Shown here piece by piece: positions 1-10,469 of a stretch of 64,000 nt of DNA. The position numbers and the translations under genes are program-made. The notes under the pieces are model-generated. The model was given only the letters and a program-made list of their open reading frames with translations. It made no database searches and was not told the origin of the DNA. Position 1 is the stretch's first letter. Each line of letters begins with the position of its first letter. The DNA is taken from contig NZ_QYZP01000001.1 of NCBI RefSeq assembly GCF_003595215.1, positions 62,001 through 126,000 of the forward strand. The letters run 5' to 3'. Source of the stretch: Nesterenkonia natronophila (GTDB lineage Bacteria > Actinomycetota > Actinomycetes > Actinomycetales > Micrococcaceae).

Positions 1-1346
1 TCCAGACGGCGAACGCCTTCCTGAACAAACTGGTGAAGACCAATCCCAAGCTCTCCGGAATGGGCACCACCATCACCGCCTGCCTGGTCACTGGCGACAA
101 GCTTCAGTTCGCCCACATCGGCGACTCCCGTGCCTACCGACTGAAAAAGCGCCGGTTCCGTCAAGTGAGCCATGACCACACATTCGTCCAACGTTTGGTT
201 GACGAGGGACGGCTGGATCCCGCGGCCGCCGAATACCACCCCCACAAGAACGTCCTGATGCGCGTGCTCGGCGACGTCGACGCCTCCCCGGAGCTGGATA
301 TCACCAGTTTCCCGTTGGAGGCCGGCGAGCGCTGGCTGCTGTGCTCCGACGGGCTCAACGCTGTGGTCTCCGACCGGCTCATCGAACAGAAGATGCGCAG
401 CGCTGACTCCCTGGACAAGATCGTCGACGACCTGGTGGACCTCACCTTAGAGGGAGGTGCCCCGGACAACGTCACCGTCGTCGCGCTAGACGTGGTCAAA
501 GCTGAGGAGGAGCACCTGGCCAGCTCCGACACGGTGCCGCTCAGTGAACAGGCTGTGGCCTCCGCCGGCCGTTTCGGTGACGAGGCGGGCCAGCACACCA
601 TAGAGCTGGACGTCATCCCGGTGGTCAACCGTGACGCGCTGGAAGGCCTCTCCCCCAAGGAGGGAGAGCTTTCACCCCTTTCAGCCTCCATGGTCGAACG
701 CACCCTAGGTGTACGTCCTCACACGCTTGTCGGGGCAGCAGTGGCAGCGGCCGAGACCGGCACCATCCCGGTGGTACCTCGCAACGTCGACGAACATCCC
801 ATGGCAGCGCTGCTGACCGGACAGCCGCTCAAGCCGGTGCGCCACACCTATTCCGAGATGCTGGGCGAGTCCCCCGCAGAGCGACCCGCTCATGACGACG
901 CCGCAGCGGCAGACAGCGCTGAATCAGCTCACCAGCCGGCCCAAGCGCAGAGTGCCGAGCTCGACGGTGACGAGACCGAATACGTGCTCGACCAGGATGA
1001 AATTGCCACTGTCCGAGCCGCTCGACGGGGTCGTCGATGGTTTCTTCCTACCTTTGTGGCACTGCTGGTGACCCTAGTCGGCATCGTCACGTTCTTGGGT
1101 TACGTCTGGACCCAAACTCAGTACTACGTGGGCGAGGATGACGGCCAGGTGGCGATCTTCAGCGGCGTATCGCAGTCACTGGGGCCCATCACGCTGGCCG
1201 AGGTGGATGAACACACTGAGATCAGTGTGGACGATCTCCCCCGGTACGACCGCAACCGTGTGGAGTCAGGGATTTTCGCTGAGAACAGGGGGCACGCAGA
1301 ACAGATCGTGGAGAATCTGGAGCAGGGCATCGGGGGTGAACAGTGA
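1..1346 (+). CDS. pstP: PP2C-family Ser/Thr protein phosphatase PstP (5' truncated)
   Basis: This gene runs in from before the window; the open frame continues to base 3 with no stop, so the start is missing. PstP is a membrane-anchored PP2C phosphatase that dephosphorylates the PASTA kinases and their cell-wall substrates. Visible PP2C motifs are the metal-binding HIGDSR segment, LCSDG and GAPDNVT. A long acidic linker follows, then one transmembrane helix (about bases 1036-1110, WFLPTFVALLVTLVG) and a short outer segment. The stop overlaps the next gene's start by four bases, so it is the first visible gene of a division operon with rodA, pbpA and the two kinases. The order matches the known actinobacterial pstP-rodA-pbpA-pknA-pknB cluster. 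Confidence 0.93.
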   Translation, partial: QTANAFLNKLVKTNPKLSGMGTTITACLVTGDKLQFAHIGDSRAYRLKKRRFRQVSHDHTFVQRLVDEGRLDPAAAEYHPHKNVLMRVLGDVDASPELDITSFPLEAGERWLLCSDGLNAVVSDRLIEQKMRSADSLDKIVDDLVDLTLEGGAPDNVTVVALDVVKAEEEHLASSDTVPLSEQAVASAGRFGDEAGQHTIELDVIPVVNRDALEGLSPKEGELSPLSASMVERTLGVRPHTLVGAAVAAAETGTIPVVPRNVDEHPMAALLTGQPLKPVRHTYSEMLGESPAERPAHDDAAAADSAESAHQPAQAQSAELDGDETEYVLDQDEIATVRAARRGRRWFLPTFVALLVTLVGIVTFLGYVWTQTQYYVGEDDGQVAIFSGVSQSLGPITLAEVDEHTEISVDDLPRYDRNRVESGIFAENRGHAEQIVENLEQGIGGEQ

Positions 1347-2812
1347 GGTCGAAGGATCTTGAGGGACACCCCAAGCCGCGGCGCACCATTGAGCTGCTGC
1401 TGCTGCTTATCGCCCTGACCATAGGTATCGGAGCCCAGGTTTTGGTGGGCCTGAACTTAGAAGACACCATCGACCAGCGCTACTGGGCAGTAGGCGGGCT
1501 CCAGGTGATTCTGGCCGTGGCCTTCCACATCGCTCTGCGCCTCAAGGCCAAGTACGCCGACCCCTTCATTCTCCCGATAGTGGTCACCCTCAATGGGCTG
1601 GGCATCGCCATGATCCACCGGCTGGACTTCACGAACCGGTACGACGGAGTAGCCGAGCGGCAGCTGATGTGGACTGCCATCTCCATGGTGGCGGCCATTG
1701 CACTGCTGGTCCTCCTCAAGGACCACCGCAGACTCCGGCAACTGACCTACATCTCCCTGGCGCTCAGTGTCCTGCTGCTGTTCCTGCCGATTGTGCCTGG
1801 CCTTGGGCAGGACATTCAGGGCGCTCAGGTGTGGATCCGCATCGGCGGCATGAGCTTCCAACCGGGGGAACTGGCCAAGATCACCCTCGGCATCTTCTTC
1901 GCCGGATTCCTGGCAAATAACCGCGACCTCATTCTGCTCGCCGGCCGGAAAGTGGGACCCCTGACATTCCCCCGGCTGCAGGACCTCGGGCCCCTATTCC
2001 TGGCATGGCTGATCGCCCTGGGCGTGCTCATTGTGCAGAACGACCTCGGCAACGCACTGATGTTCTTCGGTCTGTTCGTCGCGGTGATCTATGTGGCGAC
2101 CTCGCGAATATCCTGGGTCGCCATCGGTGTGGTCTTCGTGGCAGTGGGCGCTGTGCTGGCCTATCAGTTCGTTTGGCACGCACGAAATCGATTCGACATC
2201 TGGCTCAACGCGTTCGACCGAGACATCTACGACCAGCTCTACGGATCCCATCAGCTGGTACAGGGTCTCTTCGGGCTGGCCCACGGGGGGCTCACCGGCA
2301 CCGGCCTAGGCTCAGGCTCTCCGCAGATCGTTGCGCTGGCCAATTCCGACATGATCATCGTGGCCTTCGGGGAGGAGCTCGGTTTCCTGGGACTCTCCGC
2401 GATGTTGGTGTTGTATCTGATTCTGTTCTCCCGGTACATGCGTGCGGGTCTGGGCACCAGAGACCATTTCGGCAAGCTGCTGGCTGTGGGACTGGCGATG
2501 GTGCTGGTTCTGCAGGTCTTCGTCGTCGTCGGGGGTATCACACGGGTGATCCCGATGTCTGGCTTGGTCAGTCCGTTCCTCGCCGCCGGAGGCTCTGCTC
2601 TGTTGGCCAATTGGCTCATCGTGGCAATTGTGCTGTTGATCAGCCACGCCGCCCGTCGCCCCATTGTGGTGGGCCCCATGCTCAACACCACGGGGGAAGG
2701 AGCATCGGGTACGGAAGATCCGCTGCGAGGTCGGAACACGGGCGAACAACACCCGGTCACCGGATCACAGGGCTCCCAGATGGCACCGGCGCTCAAGGAA
2801 GGAGAGTCCTGA
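1343..2812 (+). CDS. rodA: FtsW/RodA/SpoVE-family peptidoglycan polymerase
   Basis: This 489-residue polytopic membrane protein belongs to the SEDS family, which polymerises lipid II into glycan strands together with a class B penicillin-binding protein. The sequence shows at least ten hydrophobic helices and SEDS landmarks, including QPGELAK, an NDLGNAL segment, and the late GGLTGTGLGSG and EELGFLG motifs. The GTG start overlaps the phosphatase stop by four bases, and the stop abuts the pbpA start, so translation is probably coupled. The C-terminal tail of about 50 residues is hydrophilic and unrecognised. RodA and FtsW are hard to separate by eye; pairing with a PbpA-type transpeptidase favours RodA. 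Confidence 0.93.
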   Translation: MRSKDLEGHPKPRRTIELLLLLIALTIGIGAQVLVGLNLEDTIDQRYWAVGGLQVILAVAFHIALRLKAKYADPFILPIVVTLNGLGIAMIHRLDFTNRYDGVAERQLMWTAISMVAAIALLVLLKDHRRLRQLTYISLALSVLLLFLPIVPGLGQDIQGAQVWIRIGGMSFQPGELAKITLGIFFAGFLANNRDLILLAGRKVGPLTFPRLQDLGPLFLAWLIALGVLIVQNDLGNALMFFGLFVAVIYVATSRISWVAIGVVFVAVGAVLAYQFVWHARNRFDIWLNAFDRDIYDQLYGSHQLVQGLFGLAHGGLTGTGLGSGSPQIVALANSDMIIVAFGEELGFLGLSAMLVLYLILFSRYMRAGLGTRDHFGKLLAVGLAMVLVLQVFVVVGGITRVIPMSGLVSPFLAAGGSALLANWLIVAIVLLISHAARRPIVVGPMLNTTGEGASGTEDPLRGRNTGEQHPVTGSQGSQMAPALKEGES

Positions 2813-4273
2813 GTGAATAACGCCATTCGTCACACATGGGTCGTTTCCGTCGTCCTGTTCCTCTCCCTGTTCGCCGCCCTGTCCCTGGTGCAGGTCGTGT
2901 TTGCCGATGATCTCGGCTCAGACGACCGCAACTCCCGCCAGTTCATTGCTGACGCCGGCGCTCCGCGCGGAACAATCACGGTGGACGGAAGCCCGATAGC
3001 CGAATCTGTAGCCAGCGAAAGCAGCCAATACGACTACCAGCGTGTTTACCACGACCCCGAGCTCTACAGTCATCTCACCGGATACTTCTCCGTGGTCCAG
3101 GGTGGCCCCTCTCAGTCAGGCATCGAGGGCGCACTCAACGATTACATCTCCGGACATTCGGACTCGCAGTTCTTCGACCGGTTCACAGCCCTGATCACCG
3201 GAGACACCGTCATGGGTGCGCAGGTGGAGCTGACCGTGGACCCCGAGCTGCAGCGGTTGGCCTACGATCTCATCCCGGATGATCAACGTGGGACGATCAT
3301 CGTCACCGATGTTAACAACGGCGATGTCAAAGCGATGATGTCCAAGCCCAGCTACGACACCAATGAGCTCGCAGTACACTCCGGCACTGAGTACCAGGAG
3401 AACATGGAGCGGCTTGAGGATCAGTCAGGCCTGCACGTGAACTACAACGTGGCTGTGAACCGGCCCATCTTCCCGGGCTCGTCCTTCAAACTGGTGACTG
3501 CACTGGCTATGTTGGAGTCCGGAGAGTACGAGATTGACACCCAGCTGGAAAATCCGGCCCGGCTTGAATTACCGCAGTCTGACCGGACGCTGCCCAACTT
3601 CGTTGCCGGAAACTGCGCACAACGCAGTGAGGCAGAGTTGAATTGGATCTTCGCGGAATCCTGCAACACGCCCTTCGCCGAGGCTGCCATAGAGCTCGGG
3701 GGTGACTCGCTGCTGGAGGCCGCAGAAGCCTACGGTTGGAACGAGGCGATGCGCATTCCGGTCTACGTGCAATCCTCACGCTTCCCCGAAGTCTCCTCTG
3801 ACGCAGAGTTGGCCTACGCCTCTATCGGCCAGGCAAGCGTGACGGCCACTCCGCTCCAGATGAACATGGCTGCTGCGGCCATCGGCAACAGCGGCACGCT
3901 GATGAAACCCCAAATGGTGGACACCGTCCGGGGCTCCGATCTGCAGATTCTCTCCAATCCTGAACCTGAGGTGCTCAGTGAGGTCATGGATGAGTCGGTC
4001 GCGGATGAGCTGAACGAGATGATGATCTCTGTGGTCGAAGAAGGAACCGGCTGGCGGGCTGACTCCGGGCGATTCCAGGTAGCGGCCAAAACCGGCACTG
4101 CGGAGCGCGGGACATCTCCGGAGACCTACAATTCCTGGATTACCGGGTTTGCTCCGGCTGACGATCCTGAATACGCGGTCACCGTGGTCTATGAAGAGGT
4201 CGACTTCAACGTCGGCCCTGAACTCACTGGACCTCAGATGCTCACTATGCTGGAGGCGGTGATTGACGAATGA
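2813..4273 (+). CDS. pbpA: Class B penicillin-binding protein PbpA
   Basis: This is a 486-residue transpeptidase that cross-links peptidoglycan made by the RodA protein encoded just upstream. An N-terminal signal-anchor helix (residues 8-30) puts the enzyme outside the membrane. The three penicillin-binding motifs are present: SSFK at residues 223-226 with the acylated serine, SCN at 283-285, and KTGT near residue 430. Length and layout fit actinobacterial PbpA. The GTG start directly follows the rodA TGA with no gap, and the stop overlaps the next kinase gene by four bases, so this is tightly coupled operon organisation. Confidence 0.93.
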   Translation: MNNAIRHTWVVSVVLFLSLFAALSLVQVVFADDLGSDDRNSRQFIADAGAPRGTITVDGSPIAESVASESSQYDYQRVYHDPELYSHLTGYFSVVQGGPSQSGIEGALNDYISGHSDSQFFDRFTALITGDTVMGAQVELTVDPELQRLAYDLIPDDQRGTIIVTDVNNGDVKAMMSKPSYDTNELAVHSGTEYQENMERLEDQSGLHVNYNVAVNRPIFPGSSFKLVTALAMLESGEYEIDTQLENPARLELPQSDRTLPNFVAGNCAQRSEAELNWIFAESCNTPFAEAAIELGGDSLLEAAEAYGWNEAMRIPVYVQSSRFPEVSSDAELAYASIGQASVTATPLQMNMAAAAIGNSGTLMKPQMVDTVRGSDLQILSNPEPEVLSEVMDESVADELNEMMISVVEEGTGWRADSGRFQVAAKTGTAERGTSPETYNSWITGFAPADDPEYAVTVVYEEVDFNVGPELTGPQMLTMLEAVIDE

Positions 4274-6117
4274 GACCCGCAGTGGGACTCACCATGGGTG
4301 ACCGCTACAAACTCACCGAACGTATCGCCATCGGTGGTATGGGAGAGGTGTGGAAGGCCGACGACACAGTCCTCGGCCGCACAGTCGCGATCAAAATTCT
4401 CAAAGAGGAGTACACCGGCGATGAGGCATTCCTCCGTCGGTTCCGAGCCGAAGCTCGCCACACCGCGCTGTTGAACCACCCGGGTATTGCCGACATCTAC
4501 GACTATGGCGAACAGGCAGGGTCGGGCTACCTCGTGATGGAGCTGGTGCCGGGCCGCCCGCTGAGCGTGATCCTGGAGAAGGAAAAGACCCTGCCGTGGG
4601 AGAAGGTGCTCTCGATCATGGCCCAGACCGGCCGAGCGCTCCAGGTAGCCCACGATCAGGGTCTGGTTCACCGTGACGTCAAGCCTGGCAACCTGTTGGT
4701 CACCCCGACGCGTCGAGTGAAGATCACCGACTTTGGAATTGCGCGCCTGGCCGACCAGGTGCCGCTGACCGCAACCGGACAGGTGATGGGCACTGTCCAG
4801 TACCTCTCACCGGAACAGGCCACGGGTCAGCACGCCACCGGCTCCTCCGACATCTACGCTCTGGGGGTGATCGGCTATGAGGCACTAGTCGGTCACCGTC
4901 CCTTCACCGGCGAGTCGCAGATCGCAATCGCGCTCAAGCAGGTCAACGATCCGCCCCCGCCGCTGCCCGACGATATCCCTGCACAGGTGCGCGCGCTGAT
5001 TATGTGCATGCTGTCCAAAGACACCGATCAGCGTCCGCCCAACGCCAGCAAGATGGCTGACGCTGCCGAGGCCCTCCTGCGCAGAGACACTGCGGCGGCG
5101 CTGGCAGCAGTCCCTGCCCTTGAAAACCATCTCCAGGGGACCGGAGACGACGACGATACGCAGCTGCTGCCCGTGACAGGCGGGGCTGCCGGCATCGACA
5201 CGGCACAGCAGGAGAGCACGGCAGTCCTGACCGCCGCCACGCCAGAACAGCCCGCCGAGGCGCAGGCTTCTCTGCCAGCCACCGCGCAAGCGCAGGCTGC
5301 AGGCCTTCCGAGTCCTCCTGACGCCCGACGCATCGCACCTGACGACAAACGGTCGAGCATCGCCTCGCGGTGGCGCTGGCCCACACTGACGCTCATTATC
5401 CTGGTGCTTATCGCCGTGTTCGGCGCCTGGGTGCTGCCGATGATGGCCGCGAACGACGACGAGCCCGGAGGCGCCTCACCAACCCCCACCCACTTTGTGA
5501 CCGAATACGCGACCGAAACCGCCACCGCGGAAGCCGAACTGGTCGAAGTTGATGAGGACGAGCTGCTCGGTCGCGACGTGGGAGAGGTTCAAAGTCTTCT
5601 CGAAGACGCCGGACTGCAGGTGGACGCCGAACAAGTGATGTCAGACCAGCCCTCCAGAACGGTCACCGGTGTCACGCCCGCCGGCAGCCTGCCTGTCAAC
5701 ACCACCGTCACACTCTTCTACGCGGCTGACCCCCCACCGCCGCCTGCCACCACCCAGGCACCGGCACCGCCGCCTGCGACCACCCAGGCACCGCCCCAAC
5801 CGTCTCCCCGCCCCGTCCCGCCTGAGAATGACAATGACGCCCCGGAGCCGGAGCCCGAAACAGAACCGGAGCCGGAGACGCAGCCCGAACCGGAATCCAC
5901 CCCGAGCCCCGAACCAGAACAGGAGCCGCAACCCACGGAGGACGACACCGACGCTGCAGGGACACCAGAGGCTCCCACGGAGACTCAGAGGTCCCCAAGC
6001 ATCGAATCCAGCTCCACCGGTGTGAAGCTCATGGGGCATACTGTGTCCTCCGGCCCGCAGTCCAGCGCCGGAAGGTCCTCGCAACTCAACCACGTCGCCC
6101 CAGGAGATGACCGATGA
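4270..6117 (+). CDS. pknA: PknA-position Ser/Thr protein kinase with one PASTA-like domain
   Basis: This 615-residue transmembrane Hanks-type kinase regulates cell-wall growth and division. The glycine loop IAIGGMGEV lies at residues 19-27, with catalytic Lys42, HRDVKPGN (Asp136) and DFG (Asp154). A single transmembrane helix is at about 371-393. Outside the membrane there is one PASTA-like repeat (about 430-490), then proline-rich and PE-rich low-complexity stretches. PknA of mycobacteria lacks PASTA domains, so the single repeat is a lineage difference; the gene is named from its position before pknB. Start and stop overlap both neighbours by four bases. The outer tail may contact cell-wall polymers, which is inference from composition. 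Confidence 0.9.
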   Translation: MRPAVGLTMGDRYKLTERIAIGGMGEVWKADDTVLGRTVAIKILKEEYTGDEAFLRRFRAEARHTALLNHPGIADIYDYGEQAGSGYLVMELVPGRPLSVILEKEKTLPWEKVLSIMAQTGRALQVAHDQGLVHRDVKPGNLLVTPTRRVKITDFGIARLADQVPLTATGQVMGTVQYLSPEQATGQHATGSSDIYALGVIGYEALVGHRPFTGESQIAIALKQVNDPPPPLPDDIPAQVRALIMCMLSKDTDQRPPNASKMADAAEALLRRDTAAALAAVPALENHLQGTGDDDDTQLLPVTGGAAGIDTAQQESTAVLTAATPEQPAEAQASLPATAQAQAAGLPSPPDARRIAPDDKRSSIASRWRWPTLTLIILVLIAVFGAWVLPMMAANDDEPGGASPTPTHFVTEYATETATAEAELVEVDEDELLGRDVGEVQSLLEDAGLQVDAEQVMSDQPSRTVTGVTPAGSLPVNTTVTLFYAADPPPPPATTQAPAPPPATTQAPPQPSPRPVPPENDNDAPEPEPETEPEPETQPEPESTPSPEPEQEPQPTEDDTDAAGTPEAPTETQRSPSIESSSTGVKLMGHTVSSGPQSSAGRSSQLNHVAPGDDR

Positions 6118-8387
6118 CCGAGCGAGTGCTCAACGGCCGCTACCGGATCGAGGCGCTGATCGGGCGCGGCGGCATGGCAGATGTCTACCGCAGCTATGAT
6201 CTCTCTCTGGAACGGGATGTTGCGGTGAAAATGCTGCGGCCCGATCTGGCACGTGACCCGATGTTCCAGACCAGGTTCAAGCGCGAAGCCCAGTCCTCGG
6301 CCTCACTGAACCACCCAAATGTCGTGGGGGTCTACGACACCGGCTCTACCCACATCCCCGAAAACGGTGGCGACACCAAGACGCCTTACATTGTTATGGA
6401 GTTCGTCAAAGGGGTGACCCTCCGGCACATACTCCACGGCAGCCGGGGTGAAGCCTCCCAGGAGGAGGCAGACGGCCCGCCACAGCCTCCCGAGCCTGCC
6501 GAGTCCACCGGCGGAGTCACACGAACTGATTCGGACGTCCTCGGGGTGACCGATCCTGACGCGACCCAGGTGGTGTCACAGGTCAACGAGCCCCTCCTCA
6601 AGAAGATCGACACTGCCCTCAATAGGCCCCTGAGCGACCAGGAGGCTGCGAGCTACATGTCAGGGATCCTCGCAGCCCTGAGCTACTCTCATACGCGGGG
6701 CATTGTTCACCGGGACATCAAACCCTCCAATGTGATGGTCTCCCACAGCGGTGATGTGAAGGTAATGGACTTCGGGATCGCTCGAGCCCTGGCCGACTCC
6801 GCACAGACTATGACCCAGACCTCCGCTGTGGTCGGCACCGCCCAGTACCTCTCGCCCGAGCAGGCGCGCGGTGAAGTGGTAGATCATCGCAGCGATCTCT
6901 ACTCGGCAGGCTGCGTTCTGTTCGAACTGCTGACTAATCGTCCCCCATTCACCGGGGAGTCGCCCGTATCCGTGGCCTATCAGCATGTCCGTGAGCAGCC
7001 TCCCGCGGTCTCTGACTTCAACCCTCATGTCTCCCCCGCCATGGAGACAGTGGTGTCGAAAGCGCTGATCAAAGACCCGGCGCTGCGTTTCCAAACGGCA
7101 GACGAGTTCAATGAGGCGCTCAAGGAGGCGCTGCATGGAGTCCCGGTGGACGAGGTCGCCACCACACAGCTCGCAGCAGTGGGGGCCTCCGGGTTCGACG
7201 ACGTTGTCTCGCCCGCTGGTGCGGTTCCGATGTCAGCCCGCACTCCAGAGGACCCCGACTACCAGGACTATCAGGAGTACGGCCAGCCCCGAAAACGGCC
7301 CAACCGCGCGGGCCTCTATGTGCTGCTGGTCCTGCTGGCGCTGGCCCTCTTGGCGGGGACAACTTTTGTGCTGTCGCAAATGTTCGGCGGCGTGGGTGAT
7401 GGGGACGACATGGTGCCCGTGCCCGCTGTGGAGGGCATGCCTGAGGATGAGGCGGTGGAGGAGCTCACCGATGCTGGCCTGAGCCCGGAGACCGCGACCG
7501 AATCCAGTTCTGAGGTCGAGGCTGATCTGGCCATCCGGACGGACCCTGAGGAGGGGACCGAGGTCGAGAGCGGCAGCGACGTGATGCTCTACATTTCAGA
7601 AGGCGCAGGCGAAACGGAGGTCCCAGACGGGCTGGTCGGCGAGCAGGAGGAGACTGCGCGCAACATGCTCGAGGAGGCCGGCCTAGAGGTCGGCACTGTC
7701 ACCGAAGAGAACCACCCGGAGGCCCCAGAGGGTGAGGTGACCAGCACCGACCCTGAATCCGGCACCTCCGTAGACGCCGGCTCAGAGGTGGACCTGACCG
7801 TCTCTACCGGTGAAGTTCAGCTCCCGGGAGCCATTGAAAACTACGTGGGACAGCACCGCAGCCTCGGTGAGCAGTTCCTCACCTCGGAGGGTTTCCAACT
7901 CACCCCGGAGCCCCGCTGGGTCGAGACCAATGAGATCAGCGGCAGCGGTGAGCTGCTCGGTTACGAGGTCAACGGTGAGCAGGTCTCCGGAGGGGATTCC
8001 ATACCCAACGACGCCCTCATCCAGATAGTCGCCGGGACCGTTCCATCACCTCCGCCTCAACAGGACTCTGGACCCGGGCCGGATGATGATGACGACGACG
8101 ATGACCGCGACGACGATGACGATGAGCCGGGCACTACCGAAGATGACGACGACGACGACGATGATGACGATGACGATGACGATGAGCCGGGCACTACCGA
8201 AGATGACGATGACGACGAAGCCGAAGATGACTCCGCCGCAGACGAGGACGACGAAGCCGAAACCGAAGATGACTCTCCGGGGAACAGCAACGGTGGAAAC
8301 AATGGCAATGGCGGGAACGGCAACAACAACGGCAACGGTGGGAACAGTAACGACAATGGCAACGGCAACGATGATGACGAGGAGTGA
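6114..8387 (+). CDS. pknB: PASTA-domain Ser/Thr protein kinase PknB
   Basis: This 757-residue receptor kinase senses muropeptides or lipid II and phosphorylates division proteins. It shows the glycine loop GRGGMADV (17-24), Lys39, HRDIKPSN (Asp201), DFG (Asp219), and activation-loop threonines before [12 protein letters not shown] transmembrane helix lies at 401-420, followed by about three PASTA repeats (434-643). Two features are odd. The kinase domain carries an acidic insertion of about 60 residues (109-172) between the lobes, ahead of the catalytic loop. The C-terminus (657-757) is an aspartate-rich run with an internal 20-residue duplication, ending in a Gly/Asn/Asp-rich tail. The stop overlaps the Shine-Dalgarno sequence of murT. 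Confidence 0.95.
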   Translation: MTERVLNGRYRIEALIGRGGMADVYRSYDLSLERDVAVKMLRPDLARDPMFQTRFKREAQSSASLNHPNVVGVYDTGSTHIPENGGDTKTPYIVMEFVKGVTLRHILHGSRGEASQEEADGPPQPPEPAESTGGVTRTDSDVLGVTDPDATQVVSQVNEPLLKKIDTALNRPLSDQEAASYMSGILAALSYSHTRGIVHRDIKPSNVMVSHSGDVKVMDFGIARALADSAQTMTQTSAVVGTAQYLSPEQARGEVVDHRSDLYSAGCVLFELLTNRPPFTGESPVSVAYQHVREQPPAVSDFNPHVSPAMETVVSKALIKDPALRFQTADEFNEALKEALHGVPVDEVATTQLAAVGASGFDDVVSPAGAVPMSARTPEDPDYQDYQEYGQPRKRPNRAGLYVLLVLLALALLAGTTFVLSQMFGGVGDGDDMVPVPAVEGMPEDEAVEELTDAGLSPETATESSSEVEADLAIRTDPEEGTEVESGSDVMLYISEGAGETEVPDGLVGEQEETARNMLEEAGLEVGTVTEENHPEAPEGEVTSTDPESGTSVDAGSEVDLTVSTGEVQLPGAIENYVGQHRSLGEQFLTSEGFQLTPEPRWVETNEISGSGELLGYEVNGEQVSGGDSIPNDALIQIVAGTVPSPPPQQDSGPGPDDDDDDDDRDDDDDEPGTTEDDDDDDDDDDDDDDEPGTTEDDDDDEAEDDSAADEDDEAETEDDSPGNSNGGNNGNGGNGNNNGNGGNSNDNGNGNDDDEE
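8112..8209 (+). repeat. In-frame 60-bp-period direct repeat in the pknB acidic tail
   Basis: A segment of about 38 bases around GAGCCGGGCACTACCGAAG occurs at 8112-8149 and again at 8172-8209, exactly 60 bases apart. It encodes two copies of EPGTTEDDD separated by aspartate runs. Because the period is a multiple of three, slippage between copies would change the tail length by 20 residues without a frameshift. Confidence 0.85.
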
Positions 8388-8390
8388 TCT

Positions 8391-9689
8391 TTGGCGATGA
8401 CCCGTCTGCGCTTGCCCCGGCCCGCCACTATTGCTGTGGGGAAGACAGCGCGTGCCCTGACCAGAGTCCGCGGGGGGTCCGGTTCGGCGTTCCCGGGGTT
8501 GGTCGTTGAGCGTCTCGACCCCAGTTTCCTCGCTGCGGTGCTGGCCCAGCTGCCCCGCGGCGTCGTCGTAGTCTCGGGAACCAACGGCAAAACAACGACC
8601 ACCAAGATGGTGGTGGAGCTGCTCCGCGGCCAGGGCCTGCGCGTGTTCACCAACCGCTCAGGTTCCAACTTCACCCGAGGGGTGGTCGCCTCCATGCTCG
8701 GAGAGATCAGTCCCACCGGCAAACTCGAGGCAGACATCGCAGTCCTGGAATTGGATGAGGCTCACGCTGTGCACTTCGTGCGGGCCGTTAACCCACAGTA
8801 TTCGCTCCTACTGAATGTGATGCGTGATCAGCTGGACCGATTTGGGGAGATCGACTCCACCGCAGCACTGCTGCGGACCATCGCGGAGCACACCTCAGAG
8901 GGTGTGGTGCTCAACCGCGAAGACTCCCGCATCGCTGCGATCGCTGACTCCCTAGGCTCGCAGAAGGTGCGCTACTTCGGCCTGGCAGCTGAGCTGCGCG
9001 CCCATTTTCCCTCTGACGACGAGCTGCACGGCGTCGCTGCCAAAGACGAGGCCACCCGGCCAGAGGCTGATGTGCTGCTGACTGGACTCGGTAACCAGCA
9101 GGGTACCTTCCGCATCGGGGGCGAGGAGATCACCACCGACCTCACGGTCAATGGTGCCTACAACATCTACAACGCTGCTGCCGCTCTGGCCCTGGTGAGG
9201 ATGGTCTTGGGGGAGACGGTTGACCGCGATGCGCTGCTGGACTCGCTGCGCAGAGCATCCCCGGCGTTCGGACGTGGGGAGTCTCTCACGGTGCGGGGTC
9301 AACCGCTGGACCTCGTCCTTGTGAAGAACCCCTCCGGCTTTCGCTTGGGACTTTCAAGCTTCTCTGCCGAGGGCGTCGCCACCATGATAGCCATCAACGA
9401 CAATTACGCAGACGGACGAGATATGAGCTGGCTGTGGGATGTTGGTTTCGACTCATTAGCCGAGGGCGGCGTCGCGATGGTCTCCGGAGTCCGTACCTAT
9501 GACATGGCCCTACGGCTCACCTACGACGAAGTCAGCATCGCCGCAGTCGAGCCGGAGCTCGCGAAGGCACTGGATGAGTTTCTGGCCGCGCACCCGGACA
9601 CCCCGAAACGAATCTTCTGCACGTACACCGCCATGCTCGCCCTGCGCCAACACCTTGGCACCTACACCGAGGTGGAGGCTTTCAACTGA
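8391..9689 (+). CDS. murT: Lipid II isoglutaminyl synthase, Mur ligase subunit MurT
   Basis: MurT with GatD amidates the D-glutamate of lipid II using glutamine-derived ammonia. The 432-residue protein has the Mur-ligase P-loop GTNGKTTT (63-70), a central ligase domain (VNGAYNIYNAAAALA) and the C-terminal Asp-rich motif NDNYADGRDMSW typical of MurT. I chose the TTG start at 8391 because GAGGAG lies just upstream, overlapping the pknB stop. The stop shares one base with the gatD start. The cysteines that form a zinc ribbon in the Gram-positive MurT structures are absent; the only cysteine I see is near the C-terminus. Amidation is needed for efficient cross-linking, so the placement after pbpA and pknB is logical. 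Confidence 0.92.
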   Translation: MAMTRLRLPRPATIAVGKTARALTRVRGGSGSAFPGLVVERLDPSFLAAVLAQLPRGVVVVSGTNGKTTTTKMVVELLRGQGLRVFTNRSGSNFTRGVVASMLGEISPTGKLEADIAVLELDEAHAVHFVRAVNPQYSLLLNVMRDQLDRFGEIDSTAALLRTIAEHTSEGVVLNREDSRIAAIADSLGSQKVRYFGLAAELRAHFPSDDELHGVAAKDEATRPEADVLLTGLGNQQGTFRIGGEEITTDLTVNGAYNIYNAAAALALVRMVLGETVDRDALLDSLRRASPAFGRGESLTVRGQPLDLVLVKNPSGFRLGLSSFSAEGVATMIAINDNYADGRDMSWLWDVGFDSLAEGGVAMVSGVRTYDMALRLTYDEVSIAAVEPELAKALDEFLAAHPDTPKRIFCTYTAMLALRQHLGTYTEVEAFN

Positions 9690-10450
9690 TGACACAGCAT
9701 GCACCAGCAGATAAGCAGATTCGCGTTCTGCAACTCTATCCGCGAGACATGAACATCTACGGCGACTACGGCAACGCCCTGGTTCTCATGCGGCGGATCC
9801 AGTGGCATGGCTTCACACCCGTGATGCTCTCCTACAACCCCGGTGACGAATTCCCAGAGGCACCGGACATCCTGATCGGAGGAGGCGGGCAGGACTCCGG
9901 ACAGGACCGCATTCAACAGGACCTCCTGGGTCTCGGCGACCGCCTGCGATCGCTAGCCGAAGAGCACACACCGATGCTGATGGTGTGCGGGCTGTATCAG
10001 CTCTTCGGACACTTCTTTGAAACCCGGGATGGTTCACGAATCTCGGGAATCGGAGTGCTTGATGTGGAAACGTACGGCACGGACAACCGGCTGATCGGCA
10101 ATGTGGTCTCAGAATCCGCAGACTTCGGGCGGATCATCGGCTACGAAAACCACTCCGGACAGACCTACCTAGGGCCAACCGCCACGGCACTGGCAGAGGT
10201 GGTGGTCGGTGAGGGCAACAATCAGCGGGACAGTCACGAAGGCGCGCGGTTCCGCAACGTGCTCGGCAGCTACCTGCACGGGGCCCTTCTGCCGAAGAAC
10301 CCGGCCATCGCCGACTTTCTCATCGGTACCGCCGTGGAGCGAAAGTTCGGAGAGGGTCTCGGCCCCCTGAAAGCCCCCCAGTCATCTCCGGAGACGCTGC
10401 AGAGGCTGACTGAACTGGCCCGGGAAGCTGCTTCCGCTCGGCCTCGCTGA
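9689..10450 (+). CDS. gatD: Lipid II isoglutaminyl synthase, glutaminase subunit GatD
   Basis: This 253-residue class I glutamine amidotransferase-like subunit supplies ammonia to MurT. The nucleophile is Cys100 in LMVCGLYQLFG and the histidine is His197 in GSYLHGALL; the GGGGQDSGQDR segment near residue 65 is characteristic of the CobB/GatD type. The ATG overlaps the murT stop by one base, so the two subunits are translationally coupled. It is the last gene of the plus-strand wall operon and converges on the minus-strand amidotransferase gene with only 19 bases between the stops. Confidence 0.92.
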   Translation: MTQHAPADKQIRVLQLYPRDMNIYGDYGNALVLMRRIQWHGFTPVMLSYNPGDEFPEAPDILIGGGGQDSGQDRIQQDLLGLGDRLRSLAEEHTPMLMVCGLYQLFGHFFETRDGSRISGIGVLDVETYGTDNRLIGNVVSESADFGRIIGYENHSGQTYLGPTATALAEVVVGEGNNQRDSHEGARFRNVLGSYLHGALLPKNPAIADFLIGTAVERKFGEGLGPLKAPQSSPETLQRLTELAREAASARPR

Positions 10451-10469
10451 GCAGCGGGGTGCAATGTGG

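Noticed and set aside
8079..8384. Short repeats considered as a CRISPR or tandem array
   Set aside because: They are codon-level GAT/GAC and GGN/AAC repeats inside a coding gene, with no spacers.
8057..8737. A minus-strand frame coding polyserine opposite the pknB tail
   Set aside because: The serine run is the mirror of the aspartate repeat; no ribosome site or domain.
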